From Sapria himalayana (taxonomy: Eukaryota > Streptophyta > Magnoliopsida > Malpighiales > Rafflesiaceae), in assembly GCA_029783825.1 (NCBI GenBank), contig JAREIK010002633.1:110808-174807 (forward strand): DNA of 64,000 nt. Reading direction: 5' to 3'. Position numbers and translations under genes: made by a program. Under the pieces are notes generated by a model. The model was not told where the DNA came from. It saw only the letters and a list, made by a program, of their open reading frames with translations, and searched no databases. Shown here piece after piece: positions 62,489 through 64,000 of the stretch; position 1 is the first letter of the stretch; each line of letters starts with the position of its first letter.

Positions 62489-64000
62489 GATAGACATATA
62501 GATAGATAGATAAATAGACAAATTGATAGATAGATAATATATTGATAGACAAATAGACAACTAGAGAAAAAGATATAAATAGATAGATAGATAAAAAGAT
62601 AGACAGATACACAAATATACAGATAGACTGATAGAAAGATAGATAAATATATAGATAGATAGATTGACAAATATACAGACAGATAGATTGAAAGATAGTT
62701 AGATAGATAGACTGATAGATATAAAGCAAATAGATAGATAGATAGAAATATATAGTAGATAGATAAATAAATAAATAAATAGATCGATAAACATATAAAA
62801 AGGTAGATAGATAGAAAAATAGATAGATAGAAAGATATAGAGACAGAGAAATAGACAAATTGACATTTACACAAATGGACATATAGATAGATAGACATAT
62901 ATATAAATTGTCAGACAGACATATAGACACATAATCAATAAGACAAATAGATTGAAAAATAGATAGATAGATAGATAACAAATAGAAAGATAGAAAGATT
63001 GATAGATATATAGATATACATATACATAAATAGATATATAGATAAATAGAAAAAAGGCATTTAGACAAATAGAATGATAGATAAATATACAAATATATTG
63101 ATAGAAAAATATATACATAGACAGATAGACAGACAAATAAAAAGATAAATAGATAGAGCTAGATATATATTGATAATTAAATATATAGATAGTCAGTTAG
63201 TAGATAGATATATAGATAGATAAAAAAATAGATAGATAGATAGACAAATATCTAAATAGACATATAGTGAGATAGTTAGATATCCAATTTTACAAATATA
63301 CATATAGGTAGATATACAGATAGTTAGATAGATGGATTTAAAGTTAAATAAATAGATATATATTAGGTAGAGAGATAGACAGATATAGTTACATAGACAC
63401 ATTGTCAAATAGACAAATAGACACATAGACACGTTGAAAAATAAACTGATAATTAGATACAATGATAAATAGACAATGATAAGAATAGTTTGACAAATAG
63501 GTAGATTGATAGATAGACAAAAAGATAGTTGGAAAAATAAAGAGATAAAAAGAGTGCTAGATAAGAAAATAGAGAGATATACTAATATACAAATAGAAAG
63601 ACAGACAGACAGATAGATAGATAGATAGGTAGATCGATAGATGGTCTGATAGTCTGATAGATAGATTGACATATAAATAGTTAAATAAATAGTTTGATAT
63701 ATAGATAGATAAATAGAAAGCTATATAGATAGATAGATAGATAGACACATATTTAGATAGACATATAGAAAAATAGAAAGATAGACAAACAAATAGATAA
63801 ACAGATAGATCGATAGATAGGCTGATAGATAGATAGATATAGAGATAGATAAATTGATATATAGCTTGATAGAGATATAGATTGAATGATAAACTAATAA
63901 GTAGAAAGACAATTAGATAGTTAGAAAGAAAGAAAAATAGATAGATATATATATAGATAGACAAATAGATAGTTACATATATAGATTGACACACATCTAG
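57962..64000. repeat. Degenerate (TAGA)n array 6, running off the window
   Basis: 6 kb in the TAGA orientation. Sub-arrays include ATTGATTGATTG (61721-61740), ACATATAA octamers (62143-62180), a TA run at 62441-62474 next to ACACACACAC (62475-62486), and GACAGACAGACAG near 63599-63611. Minus-strand Tyr-Leu-Ser-Ile frames, up to 233 codons, are artefacts. The array is not closed at the right edge. Confidence 0.97.

Overview
This window looks like plant (angiosperm) nuclear intergenic DNA. It holds two non-LTR retrotransposons of the plant L1 type (DUF4283/CCHC gag-like ORF1; ORF2 with endonuclease, reverse transcriptase, zf-RVT and a C-terminal RNase H). It also holds hAT remnants with GC-rich ends and CACTA-type ends (CACTACAAGAAAA ... 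TTTTTTGTAGTG) with 'CCCTAGCTAAT' subterminal repeats. The background is very AT-rich. I find no intact host gene, tRNA or rRNA. The species cannot be fixed from the sequence.

Layout. 1-1920: 5' half of a decayed hAT transposon on the minus strand, running off the left edge. 2481-7216: LINE copy 1, 5'-truncated, with an AAGCCAATT target duplication. 7248-12125: AT-rich remnant ending in a CACTA right terminus. 12126-14475: degenerate (TCTA)n. 14524-41385: a candidate giant CACTA-type element of about 27 kb with inverted arms of about 2.0 and 1.55 kb. Its interior holds a hAT-like insertion, diverged duplications, two GC-rich triplet arrays and a 10.5-kb (TCTA)n array. 41386-48105: (TCTA)n again. 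At about 48105 the array flips to (TAGA)n, which continues to the window end. It is interrupted by a third CACTA terminus (49905-50691) and by LINE copy 2 (51299-57961), which is full length with a 14-bp target duplication.

The most unusual content is about 28 kb of degenerate TCTA/TAGA tetranucleotide DNA, over 40% of the window. It is organised into higher-order repeats of about 1.45, 2.0 and 3.4 kb, and CACTA termini sit directly at array boundaries three times. The many Tyr-Leu-Ser-Ile open frames are artefacts: (TATC)n reads as the same tetrapeptide in all three frames of one strand.

No gene set here works as a pathway. The mobile elements are all broken. What links them is insertion into, and possibly amplification of, the tetranucleotide arrays. 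LINE copy 2 entered one unit of a 1.45-kb higher-order repeat, and the neighbouring unit preserves the empty site.
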